Source: CAYSCX01 sp964429575 (GTDB lineage: Bacteria; Desulfobacterota; Binatia; Binatales; Binataceae). From it: a stretch of DNA of 9,343 nucleotides. The translations under genes were made by a program, and so were the position numbers. The notes under the pieces are model-generated. The model searched no databases. It was not told the DNA's origin and saw nothing but the letters and a program-made list of their open reading frames with translations. Of this stretch, positions 1 to 6,406 are shown in pieces; position 1 is the first letter of the stretch; the number at the start of each line of letters is the position of its first letter. The DNA lies in NCBI GenBank assembly GCA_964429575.1, contig CAYSCX010000066.1, positions 1 to 9,343 of the forward strand, written 5' to 3'.

Positions 1-82
1 TACGGCCGAACGCGAGCCATAGAAGCTACCATGCGCCAGTTAGCGTCGCAATTTTGAATGAAAAAGGCCGATTCGCCCGCGT

Positions 83-550
83 CTATCGAGGCGCGCGCCA
101 GATTCGGTGCGTCGGGCGCGTGTCGGGCTGCCCGGGATGATACCAAGTGGTCGTCGCGGCGTATTCGATGGCAAGTTCAAACAGAAAGTGACTGTCGATC
201 CTGTCGTCGGGGATGCGGTACGGAGCGGCGGCGGCGACGGCCTTCCACAAGCCGCGATCGTGGTTCATCGCAGTCGCGCGCCCGCCGACCAAGAACTCTT
301 CATCTTGTTGATCGATGAGCGTGTGGAGCACGTAGCGTCGGTCGCGGCGGAGATCATGAAACTTCGGACTCGCAGGGTTTACGAAGACCCAGAGTTCGCC
401 CGCCGCGATGATCGGCACGACGGGATGGAGTCGAGGCGAGCCGTCCTTGCGCACCGTGGCGAGAAACCCTGCTCCCAGTCGATCGAGCAACGCGCGGCCG
501 AACGCGGACATTTCGGGAGCGGCGGCAGCGAATTCGTCCCACGTCACCAT
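83..550 (-). CDS. PNPOx-like FMN-binding split-barrel protein (pyridoxamine 5'-phosphate oxidase family)
   Basis: A complete 155-residue protein with ATG start and TAG stop. Residues about 18-48 carry the typical first strands of the split barrel: a helix, then GFLATVRKDGSPRLHPVVPI, the region that contacts the flavin phosphate in this family. They are followed by ELWVFVNPASPKFHDLRRDRRYVLHTL (52-78) and a third strand EEFLVGGRA (84-92). The C-terminal third (FELAIEYAATTTWYHPGQPDTRP, about 124-146) matches the ending usual for this short group of about 150 residues. Members bind FMN or F420, and most have no assigned substrate. True pyridoxamine-phosphate oxidase activity is not implied: the protein is shorter than PdxH. 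It is likely cytosolic, with no signal peptide. It lies on the same strand as the glycan block but beyond its terminator and a 370-bp gap, so it is probably transcribed separately. No strong Shine-Dalgarno sequence is visible before the ATG. The family call is confident; the function is unknown. Confidence 0.88.
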   Translation of the reverse strand: MVTWDEFAAAAPEMSAFGRALLDRLGAGFLATVRKDGSPRLHPVVPIIAAGELWVFVNPASPKFHDLRRDRRYVLHTLIDQQDEEFLVGGRATAMNHDRGLWKAVAAAAPYRIPDDRIDSHFLFELAIEYAATTTWYHPGQPDTRPTHRIWRAPR

Positions 551-924
551 CGCATCAACTCGTACCGAATCTGCGAGTTTCCACGAATCTCGATAATGAG
601 TTCGGGCTGACCAACCAAAAACCTACTACAGGTGGTATGCGCGCGCGATAAGCATACTACCGCTAGCTTTGTTCCGTAATTTTTCGATGCGAAGCGCATC
701 ATCCCAAGCGGCGCGCGAATGGTCGCGCCTCGCGATGGTACGCCAGAGTCGTCCCGGCCGTAAGGCTGAATTAGTTCATCCCTGAACTGGACGCGGAAAA
801 GCGCGGCGATCTCGGTCCGCTCCACCGCGAGCTGGCGTGGAAGGTGGTGGTCGAGTGTCCGACTTCGATTACTCTCGTACGCCTGCTCGCGACTCGTGCG
901 CTCCCGCCCGGCTGCACAAACGAA
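551..924. other. Intergenic region upstream of the PNPOx-like gene; no supported gene
   Basis: No convincing gene is present between the operon terminator and the PNPOx-like start. A minus-strand open frame of about 129 codons spans 544-933, but its first possible start (a GTG) lies inside the terminator stem. Its distal half loses the G/C-ending codon preference of the real genes, and its product resembles nothing I know. The left half (about 590-700) is AT-richer (31 of 60 GC at 601-660), as expected for a promoter region. A weak minus-strand promoter can be drawn with -10 TATGCT (651-656) and a poor -35 TTACGG (674-679), spacer 17. Only the -10 is respectable (4 of 6 to consensus), so this promoter is a guess. 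Confidence 0.5.
631..661. repeat. Imperfect inverted repeat, 10-bp arms, 11-bp spacer
   Basis: The left arm GGTGGTATGC (631-640) and right arm GCATACTACC (652-661) are inverted copies with one mismatch in ten, separated by GCGCGCGATAA. As plus-strand RNA the mismatch becomes a G-U wobble, so all ten pairs could form. It lies about 80 bp upstream of the PNPOx-like ATG and overlaps the only plausible -10 element (651-656). That placement suits a repressor operator for that gene. No U-run follows on either strand, so it is not a terminator. The function is inferred from position only. Confidence 0.45.
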
Positions 925-960
925 AGCGGCCACGGATGCTCTTCCGCATCCGTGGCCGCT
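925..960 (-). terminator. Rho-independent terminator of the glycan operon
   Basis: Arms AGCGGCCACGGATGC (925-939) and GCATCCGTGGCCGCT (946-960) are perfect inverted complements of 15 bp around a 6-base loop. On the minus strand the stem is followed by TTTCGTTTGTG, an interrupted T-rich tract. On the plus strand it is followed by AAAAA, which does not suit termination in that direction. It begins 22 bases after the stop codon of the FkbM methyltransferase gene. Position and structure both mark the end of the minus-strand operon. The T-tract is imperfect, but the GC-rich stem is strong. Confidence 0.82.
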
Positions 961-982
961 AAAAACGCAGGCTAGCGATTAC

Positions 983-1783
983 TCAGGAAACGCGGACAGA
1001 GGCGACCGGCGCGGAATCAGCCACCGCAGGTGAGACGTACGCCTCATCTCTCGCGAACAGCGCATCAATCTGCAACATCGCGGAGGTGCGTGGATCGCAA
1101 AGCCAGCCGACCGGACGGACGAAGTGAAAGCCCATCGCCTCCATTGCGCGGATGAGGTCAAGGAGCGGCGCTTCGCCCTGATACATCGAACGAAACGACG
1201 CCTCCATAACGACCCACTGCACGCGCGCGAGCGTCGAGACGCCTCCGCGCAGCGTCATCGCTTCGGCGCCTTGTACGTCGAGCTTGAGCAGTACCGGCGG
1301 CGCGAGCGGTAGATCACGAAACACGGCATCGAGCGTCGTGGCGCGGGCCAAAACTGTCCCGACTTCCACCGCCGACGGGAATGATTGACGATGCGCCTCG
1401 GCGAGCGGAAGCAGCGAGCTCGCGCGGTGGTTCGCATTCAAGTGAAGGGTCGCGTCGCCGTCGCTATCCGCCACCGCCATCGGGTAGATGGTTACGTTGC
1501 GCAGCTTGCAGAGGTTGTGTTCAAGCCGCGCGACGCATTGTGGATGTGGCTCAAATGCATGGATGCGCACATGCGGGCCGAATATCCGCGAGGCCGCAAC
1601 CGTGAACTGGCCGACGTTCGCCCCCACGTCGATTATGGTGCGAGGCGCGATGTGTTCAGCCGCCAGCGCCGAGACCATTCGATACGAGGTGAGTGAAAAG
1701 TGCGGCCAGGTAGCCAACGCTGCGAGTGCGCGCGCGTCGAGCAACAGGTCGAGCGCGCGGAGTAATCTTTCGCGAATTCGCAT
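983..1783 (-). CDS. FkbM family SAM-dependent methyltransferase
   Basis: A 266-residue protein. The SAM-binding motif I is IDVGANVGQFT (51-61). FEPHP (77-81) supplies the acidic residue after strand 2, and VLLKLDVQGAE (164-174) is the FkbM hallmark near the active site. FkbM-type enzymes make O-methyl ethers on small molecules and sugars. In a glycan locus the likely target is a sugar hydroxyl, for example a terminal residue. The frame stays open upstream to 2026, inside the GT2 gene. I chose the ATG at 1783 because it lies 17 bp past the GT2 stop and leaves a normal-length N-terminus (RERLLRALDLLLDARAL) before the domain. No strong Shine-Dalgarno sequence is seen, so translation may be coupled to GT2. 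It is the last gene of the block, directly before the terminator. The short tail after residue 245 is low-complexity. Family is certain; acceptor unknown. Confidence 0.9.
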   Translation of the reverse strand: MRIRERLLRALDLLLDARALAALATWPHFSLTSYRMVSALAAEHIAPRTIIDVGANVGQFTVAASRIFGPHVRIHAFEPHPQCVARLEHNLCKLRNVTIYPMAVADSDGDATLHLNANHRASSLLPLAEAHRQSFPSAVEVGTVLARATTLDAVFRDLPLAPPVLLKLDVQGAEAMTLRGGVSTLARVQWVVMEASFRSMYQGEAPLLDLIRAMEAMGFHFVRPVGWLCDPRTSAMLQIDALFARDEAYVSPAVADSAPVASVRVS

Positions 1784-1800
1784 TGCGGTCCGCGCGGTGC

Positions 1801-2733
1801 TCAGGGTGGCGCCGCGCCCGTCGCGCAGCCGGAGGCGCGCTCGGGAAGGTCGTTGCTCGAATCCGCGGCACTTGCGCCGCAGTAGCGGGCGAACATCGGC
1901 GACGATGGATCGGACTGCAGCTCCAAACGCTTCAGACTCACTTGGTATTCGTAGAACCCGGCCAGCGCGCAATAGCGGAAACCGATGCGGCCGTCCAGAA
2001 AACCCGCGCGGATGAAATACATCCACACGAAGCGCAGCAGCGCCCGGCAGGGCAGGTATCGATACGCAAACTCCTTCATCAGGCGCCGGCGCGCCGGCCC
2101 TCGCGCGAACAGGCGCTTGCCGATCCGCGCCGCGTTCCCCTCACGCCCGACGCGCCACGCCTCGAGCGCTTCCATGCTCGAATATACGTTGTGGCGGTCG
2201 AAGTAGCGCTCGAGACCCTTGTAGTCATCGTGCTCGAGAGGGTTTACGAGGTATCCGGCGCGGCCGTTGAGGATCACATGCTCGTGCACGATGCGGTCCT
2301 CGAAGCGTCCGAGGCGATGTTTGAAGAAGCGCATATTCCAGTTCGGGTACATGTCCGCGTGGCGAATCCAGCGGCCCATGAAGTAGTTCCGGCGCGCGAC
2401 GTAGTAGCCGTCCAGCGCGCGCTCGGGTGATGCGGCCATTGCCGCGATTTCATCGCGCAGCGCCGGCGTCACACGCTCGTCGGCGTCGAGAAGGAATACC
2501 CATTCATTGCGCAGCGGCAGATGGTCGAGCGCCCAGTTCTTGTGGCGAGAGAAGTTATCGAAACGCCGGCGATAGATTCGCGCCCCAAGCGATTCCGCAA
2601 TCGGCGCAGTTTGGTCGCCGCTCAACGAATCAAAAACGAACACTTCGTCGGCCCAGCCGCGCACGCTCGCAATGCATGCGGCGATGTTCCGCTCCTCATT
2701 GAGGGTCAATATGACGATCGACACTTGCGCCAT
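1801..2733 (-). CDS. Family 2 glycosyltransferase, WaaE/KdtX-like
   Basis: A 310-residue GT-A fold inverting glycosyltransferase. The N-terminus reads VSIVILTLNEERNI (4-17), the nucleotide-binding start of the family. FVFDSLSGDQT (32-42) follows, and the metal-binding LLDADERVTP (81-90) contains the DAD signature. A GYYVARRNYFMGRWIRH segment (109-125) and NMRFFKH (133-139) match the WaaE/KdtX-type beta-1,4-glucosyltransferase subgroup of lipopolysaccharide core synthesis. The hydrophobic, aromatic C-terminal part (about 228-266, ending FLDGRIGFRYCALAGFYEYQ) probably attaches to the membrane, as is common in this subgroup. The last 35 residues are poorly conserved in appearance. The ATG at 2733 lies 8 bp after the stop of the GT4 gene, with AAGG as a modest ribosome binding site. 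It would add a sugar to a lipid-linked acceptor on the cytoplasmic face. Donor and linkage cannot be read from sequence. Confidence 0.92.
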   Translation of the reverse strand: MAQVSIVILTLNEERNIAACIASVRGWADEVFVFDSLSGDQTAPIAESLGARIYRRRFDNFSRHKNWALDHLPLRNEWVFLLDADERVTPALRDEIAAMAASPERALDGYYVARRNYFMGRWIRHADMYPNWNMRFFKHRLGRFEDRIVHEHVILNGRAGYLVNPLEHDDYKGLERYFDRHNVYSSMEALEAWRVGREGNAARIGKRLFARGPARRRLMKEFAYRYLPCRALLRFVWMYFIRAGFLDGRIGFRYCALAGFYEYQVSLKRLELQSDPSSPMFARYCGASAADSSNDLPERASGCATGAAPP

Positions 2734-2741
2734 TGAGCGCC

Positions 2742-4010
2742 TTACACTGACCGGCCGATCGAAGCGCCGGGCGATGCCTGCACAAACTTGGCCGATGCGG
2801 CTGTCTTGCGCGGCGGGTGGTCTTGCGCTCCACGCGGCTTGCGGTCATGCGCCGTCAAGATTTCTTGATAGACCGCAAGCATCTGACGGGCGACTGAGTC
2901 CCATGTGTACTTTGCCGCGACCAATCGGCGCCCGCGCGCGCCCATCTCACGCGCGCGGACGGGGTCCTCAAGCACGTGCTCGATAGCTCCGGCGACCCGG
3001 GACGCATCGCACGGAACGACGATGCCTGCGCCGGCCGATGCTACTTCCCGCCAGATGTTCACGCGGTCGGATATGACCAGCGGCACGCGGGCCGCCATCG
3101 CCTCGACCACCGCCAGTCCGAAGTTCTCGGTGTATGACGCAAGGACGAACACTGACGCGGCGCGCAGCGCCGCCAGCTTCTCCGCCCCCTCCAGCATCCC
3201 GGTGAAGGTCGTACGGTCGATGGCTCCGCCGGCTGCGAGCCGGCGCGCAATCGCAGCTCGGTAGCCGTCGTTGTCGGGCCCGGCGATAACCAGATGTGCA
3301 TCGCCGCGCTGCGCCGCAGTTCGAATGAAGGCATCCGCGACGATGTCGAGGCCCTTCTTGAAGTTAATGCGTCCCAGGAACAGCACGATTCGTCGTCCGC
3401 GAAGCTGGGGCCATCTCGCGTAGAATGCATCGGTTGAATCGCCGGCGTAATTCGCGAGCTCGACTCCCAGCGGCACGACCGCGGCGGGCGCGGTAAGGCG
3501 CGGGCCGCTGCAAAGGCGCAACTCCTCATCGGTGGTGAAGTGGATTGCGGCGGCGCGATTCAGGTTCCGCGCCTCGAACAATCGTTCGTAGCACCATTTC
3601 CGCAGGCGATGGCGACGCCGCAGATAGGGGTCGAGTGTACCATGAGTGCGTAGTAGATAGGGAACTCCATACCGGCGGCAGTAATGCGCCGCTATCTGGG
3701 TAGTAAACAAGTAAAGCGAATGGATATGCACAATATCCGCCATTGGTATCGACGCTCGCAACGCCCGCGCCAGCTCGGGCGAGTACCTGTAGTAGCGCGG
3801 CCATCTGACCGAAAAGTATCGAACCTCGACGCCCTCGACGCGCACCGGCACGCCGAGAGGCGCCTCGAGTTCGCCGTCGCCGTCTGCGTTGGTGGTGTAG
3901 ATCGCGACGCTGGCGCCCTTGCGTGCCAGTTCGCGGCACAGCTCGATGCAGGCACGGGTCGGACCGCCATCGCGCGGAGCGAGGCTGGGAATAACGTGGA
4001 GGATGCGCAT
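2742..4010 (-). CDS. Family 4 glycosyltransferase (GT-B fold), intact copy
   Basis: A 422-residue retaining GT4 enzyme. The acceptor domain opens with MRILHVIPSLAPRDGGP (1-17), whose glycine-rich loop is typical. It continues with DIVHIHSLYLF (92-102) and RTHGTLDPY (121-129). The donor domain begins near 205 with RIVLFLGRINFKKGLDI (207-223), where R and K contact the sugar-nucleotide phosphates. It then has LVIAGPDNDGY (240-250) and the E-x7-E signature ENFGLAVVEAM (295-305). The core ends near residue 386, and the last 35 residues are basic and low-complexity, longer than usual. The start ATG is 24 bp past the methyltransferase stop, without a clear Shine-Dalgarno sequence. A broken relative of this gene's 5' end lies at 5093, on the other side of that methyltransferase: the first 43 bases of the two genes match at 37 positions. 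Role: addition of one sugar of the glycan from a nucleotide donor, in the cytoplasm. Specificity unknown. Confidence 0.93.
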   Translation of the reverse strand: MRILHVIPSLAPRDGGPTRACIELCRELARKGASVAIYTTNADGDGELEAPLGVPVRVEGVEVRYFSVRWPRYYRYSPELARALRASIPMADIVHIHSLYLFTTQIAAHYCRRYGVPYLLRTHGTLDPYLRRRHRLRKWCYERLFEARNLNRAAAIHFTTDEELRLCSGPRLTAPAAVVPLGVELANYAGDSTDAFYARWPQLRGRRIVLFLGRINFKKGLDIVADAFIRTAAQRGDAHLVIAGPDNDGYRAAIARRLAAGGAIDRTTFTGMLEGAEKLAALRAASVFVLASYTENFGLAVVEAMAARVPLVISDRVNIWREVASAGAGIVVPCDASRVAGAIEHVLEDPVRAREMGARGRRLVAAKYTWDSVARQMLAVYQEILTAHDRKPRGAQDHPPRKTAASAKFVQASPGASIGRSV

Positions 4011-4034
4011 TGTCCGGCAGTGTCTTGGCTGCGG

Positions 4035-4850
4035 TCAGATATTCTCTTTCCGAATCGACACGACCAGCAGCCAGCCAAGCGTTCTCTTCAGCAGGTCGTC
4101 GACGAACGGCGGTACAATCGGCACCATCCGCTTGGCCATGTGGGTTACCGTGACATTAGTCACGGTCAAGCCGGCATTCGCCATCTCGCGTGCCAATTCC
4201 CGCGCCGTGAAATGCCTATGTAAGTAGCCGTCGGTGAAAAACCCTTGAACTCGCGGCAGCGACCAGCCGACCTCGCGGTATTTTCGTTTGATTACCAGCC
4301 AGTGGAGTCCTTTGAGGTAGTATCTCAGGCTCGCGCGATTGTATACCATGATGAGCCCTTCGCCACCCGGAGTTAGAACGCGGCAGACCTCTTTGAAAGC
4401 CGCAGTTGGATTTGCTGAGTGATGCAGGACGCCCCAGGAGAATACGTAGTCGAAGCTGCTGGACTTGAAGCCCATACTTTCGGCATCGGTCTGAACCACG
4501 CTGAACGAGAGGTGGCGCCTTTCCCGGTTGTGAGCAGTGAGAAGGACACTGGTTTTGGTTAGATCGGCCGCCGAAACCAGCGCCCCGTTGGAGCAAAACA
4601 GGCAGGCTGCGTCGCCGGCGCCGCACCCCAGATCGAGCACCTTCCTTTTATCAAATACCGCAAAATCAAAGGCCCGGAGGAAGGGATTATGGCGAAGCAA
4701 GCCATCCGAGTGATCGGGGTCAAGGCGGCGCTGCGCGTCCCAATCCGCATAGGTCATGGGAAGCTGCTCCCACCACGAACGATTTTGAGCCTGCGCTTCA
4801 CAGGCGCTGGAGTCCGCCCTTTCGCTAGTCCTGGTAAAGATATTGCTCAC
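4035..4850 (-). CDS. Class I SAM-dependent methyltransferase (Methyltransf_11 type)
   Basis: A 271-residue protein starting at GTG. The Rossmann core has motif I VLDLGCGAGDA (71-81), an acidic strand-2 end AADLTK (94-99), DAESMGFKSSSFDYVFSWGVLHH (122-144) and the strand-5 region EVCRVLTPGGEGLIMVYNR (154-172). This is the UbiE/Methyltransf_11 pattern. The C-terminal 100 residues, with LRYYLKGLHWLVIKRKYREVGW (175-196) and LVVSIRKENI at the end, resemble the methyltransferases of glycan clusters. The start is fixed by GGAGG seven bases upstream. Four sampled 60-base lines give 135 of 240 GC (56%), against 159 of 240 (66%) in four lines of other genes in the block, and A/T-ending codons are frequent. 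This suggests separate acquisition. It lies between a broken GT4 5' end and an intact GT4 gene. Probable role: methylating a sugar or glycan intermediate. The substrate is inferred from context only. Confidence 0.9.
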   Translation of the reverse strand: MSNIFTRTSERADSSACEAQAQNRSWWEQLPMTYADWDAQRRLDPDHSDGLLRHNPFLRAFDFAVFDKRKVLDLGCGAGDAACLFCSNGALVSAADLTKTSVLLTAHNRERRHLSFSVVQTDAESMGFKSSSFDYVFSWGVLHHSANPTAAFKEVCRVLTPGGEGLIMVYNRASLRYYLKGLHWLVIKRKYREVGWSLPRVQGFFTDGYLHRHFTARELAREMANAGLTVTNVTVTHMAKRMVPIVPPFVDDLLKRTLGWLLVVSIRKENI

Positions 4851-4857
4851 GATTTAA

Positions 4858-4862
4858 CCTCC
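4858..4862 (-). promoter_or_regulatory. Strong Shine-Dalgarno site of the methyltransferase gene
   Basis: GGAGG followed by seven bases (TTAAATC) and then GTG at 4850. It is the clearest ribosome binding site in the block, whose other genes rely on weak sites or overlaps. It decides the GTG start of the methyltransferase, which would otherwise be ambiguous. Confidence 0.8.
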
Positions 4863-4928
4863 GGTCAGCGCCGCGTTATTGGGCTGCACCGTGATGCGGA
4901 ACTGCCGGGCGAGGAACAGCGTCCATTA

Positions 4929-5093
4929 CCGGAGCGATATTCTGTTCGGTGCACCATGCTCACCGCCGAGCCATTCGCGCATCGGCGTCGCGAATCCCGT
5001 CTTCGTGCGCTCGCGCCCCGCGCCGGGCAGCGGCGTTCGGGGCGTCCGGCCGTCGCGCGCAGCGAGGCTCGAGATGACGTGGAGGATGCGCAT
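4929..5093 (-). pseudogene. Broken 5' end of a family 4 glycosyltransferase gene
   Basis: From the ATG at 5093 the minus strand reads MRILHVISSLAARDG, almost the same as MRILHVIPSLAPRDG at the start of the intact GT4 gene at 4010. At DNA level 5051-5093 and 3968-4010 agree at 37 of 43 bases without gaps. After residue 15 the frame no longer gives a GT4. A neighbouring frame gives RRGARAHEDGIRDADA, which lines up loosely with RKGASVAIYTTNADG of the intact protein, so a small indel broke the frame. The first frame ends at TAA (4926-4928), and no GT4 sequence continues. The ATG lies 17 bp after the stop of the upstream GT4 gene, the position expected of an operon gene. Either a partial duplication of the 4010 gene or the stump of a deleted paralogue would explain this. 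The frame stays open upstream to 5264 in the overlapping gene, which I ignore. The 3' limit of homology is uncertain. Confidence 0.72.
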
Positions 5094-5110
5094 CGGGAGA
5101 GTCGTCACGC

Positions 5111-6406
5111 TCAGGTTGTGCGCAATGCCGGGTCGATTGCGCCGGAAAGTGCGGCGCCGGAGCGGGGCGCGCAGGCACGCAGCGCGTGCAAGAGACCGTC
5201 GAGGTCGCGATCGAAGTTCCAGCCCCTGATCATGTCGAGCGAGGCTTCGCCCATTCGCATGCACACGGCGGGATTAGTTAGGAGCGAGTGCAGGCGGCGC
5301 TTGAGCGTCTCGATATCGCCCATCGGCACGACGAACCCGTTGTGGCCATTGCGAACGAGATCGGCCGCGGCGCCGACACGATCGCTAACGATGACCGGCT
5401 TGCCGGCATTCATCGCCTCGTTGACGACGAGGCCCCACGGTTCGAATTCAGAAGGGAGCACAAAGACGTCGCACAGGTCGTAGTAGCGCGGGAGTTGTTC
5501 CGGGCTAATGAAGCCGGCGAAGCGGATCGACGACCAGCCGGTCCGGCGCACTTCGGTCTCGAGTGCGCGCCGTTCGGCGCCGTCTCCGACGAACAGCAGA
5601 TACGGCCGCGGTTCCTGCCCGCCGACGCTGAGCCGCGCGTACGCATCGAGGAGATCGCACGGGCGTTTTTTTGCGAGCAGCTTCGACACGTACAGAATTA
5701 TCGGACGGTCGGGCGCGAAACCGAGCGAGGCCCGCAAGTCTTCACGGGTAGCGCGCGCCCGCTCGGCGCCGCCACGGAAAAAGCGGTTGTCGACCGCGTA
5801 GGGCATCATGAAAATCCGAGCCGGCGATACGCCGTAGTGTAGGTAGTAGTCGCGGTTGGCGGCGCCGATCGCGAGAAATCCGTCGATGAGCCGAAACAAC
5901 ATGCGGAGCAGGACGGACTTGATGGCAAGCTTCGGAAGCGAGCGCGCGTGACTCGTGAGGTGTGACTCGGATCGCAGCATCACCGGTATGCCGAGCGCGC
6001 GTGCCGACAGTGCGGCGCGCAGATTCGCCTGATGCGCATAATCGTGCAGCCAGAGTGCATCGAACGCGCCGCCCCGCAGCCGCGAGGTGATGCCGTGGAC
6101 GAGCGGACGCCAGTGGGTCAGGCGGTCGGCGCGGCCGGCCGCCGGGAGGAACTCGTGCTCATAGCCGTCGAGCAGGGGCGCGTCCCATTTGACCTCTACG
6201 CTGAAGCCGGGATCGTGATACGCGCGGGTACTGAATGAGCTCAAATAGAAGACCTTGAGGTCGATGCGTGGATCGCGCGCGATGTGCCGAAGCATCGGAG
6301 CCTGGTACTGGATCGGATGCGAGACCAGATAGGCGACTCGCCATCGACGCTGTGCCGCGACCGGAGTTATGCAGCGTGAAGCTGCGGACGCGCAGCACAT
6401 CAGCAT
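5111..6406 (-). CDS. Family 4 glycosyltransferase (GT-B fold)
   Basis: A 431-residue protein. The first strand is WRVAYLVSHPIQYQAPMLRHIA (22-43), an opening characteristic of a GT4 subgroup of polysaccharide loci, with LWLHDYAHQANLRAAL (118-133) in the acceptor domain. The donor domain has IILYVSKLLAKKRPCDLL (236-253), LLFVGDGAERRAL (270-282), a Rossmann GFISPEQLPRYYDLCDVFVLPS (298-319) and the E-x7-E motif EPWGLVVNE (322-330). The first 20 residues before WRVAYL are unusual for the subgroup. Two starts are possible: the ATG at 6406 overlaps the upstream gene by 7 bases, and the ATG at 6400 shares one base with that gene's stop (TGATG). No other start codon lies close to the domain. The tight junction implies translational coupling to the upstream GT4. 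The substrate is unknown. Confidence 0.92.
   Translation of the reverse strand: MLMCCASAASRCITPVAAQRRWRVAYLVSHPIQYQAPMLRHIARDPRIDLKVFYLSSFSTRAYHDPGFSVEVKWDAPLLDGYEHEFLPAAGRADRLTHWRPLVHGITSRLRGGAFDALWLHDYAHQANLRAALSARALGIPVMLRSESHLTSHARSLPKLAIKSVLLRMLFRLIDGFLAIGAANRDYYLHYGVSPARIFMMPYAVDNRFFRGGAERARATREDLRASLGFAPDRPIILYVSKLLAKKRPCDLLDAYARLSVGGQEPRPYLLFVGDGAERRALETEVRRTGWSSIRFAGFISPEQLPRYYDLCDVFVLPSEFEPWGLVVNEAMNAGKPVIVSDRVGAAADLVRNGHNGFVVPMGDIETLKRRLHSLLTNPAVCMRMGEASLDMIRGWNFDRDLDGLLHALRACAPRSGAALSGAIDPALRTT

Noticed and set aside
1..82. Possible terminator or gene end downstream of the PNPOx-like stop (minus strand GGCC followed by TTTTTC near 60-70)
   Set aside because: Only a 3-4 bp stem can be drawn before the T-run. 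The stretch is too short and structureless to call.
544..933. Minus-strand open frame of about 129 codons between the terminator and the PNPOx-like gene, ending in a 7-base overlap with that gene's start
   Set aside because: Its first start (GTG at 931-933) is inside the terminator stem, the distal half has no G/C-ending codon preference, and the product matches no family I recognise.
775..973. Plus-strand stretch with many G/C-ending codons (reads PELDAEKRGDLGPLHREL)
   Set aside because: It lacks a start near its beginning, runs through the hairpin, and mirrors the minus frame codon for codon. It could be decayed coding sequence, but nothing supports a gene.
1784..2026. Upstream extension of the FkbM methyltransferase frame
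   Set aside because: It lies inside the GT2 gene, whose C-terminal region fits its family. The extension is Arg-rich and has the character of a shadow frame.
1726..2430. Long plus-strand open frame (234 codons) and similar ones at 107-610, 4689-5483, 5288-5842 and 7252-7869
   Set aside because: All are antisense to well-supported minus-strand genes, as commonly happens in GC-rich DNA. Their translations show no domain motifs.
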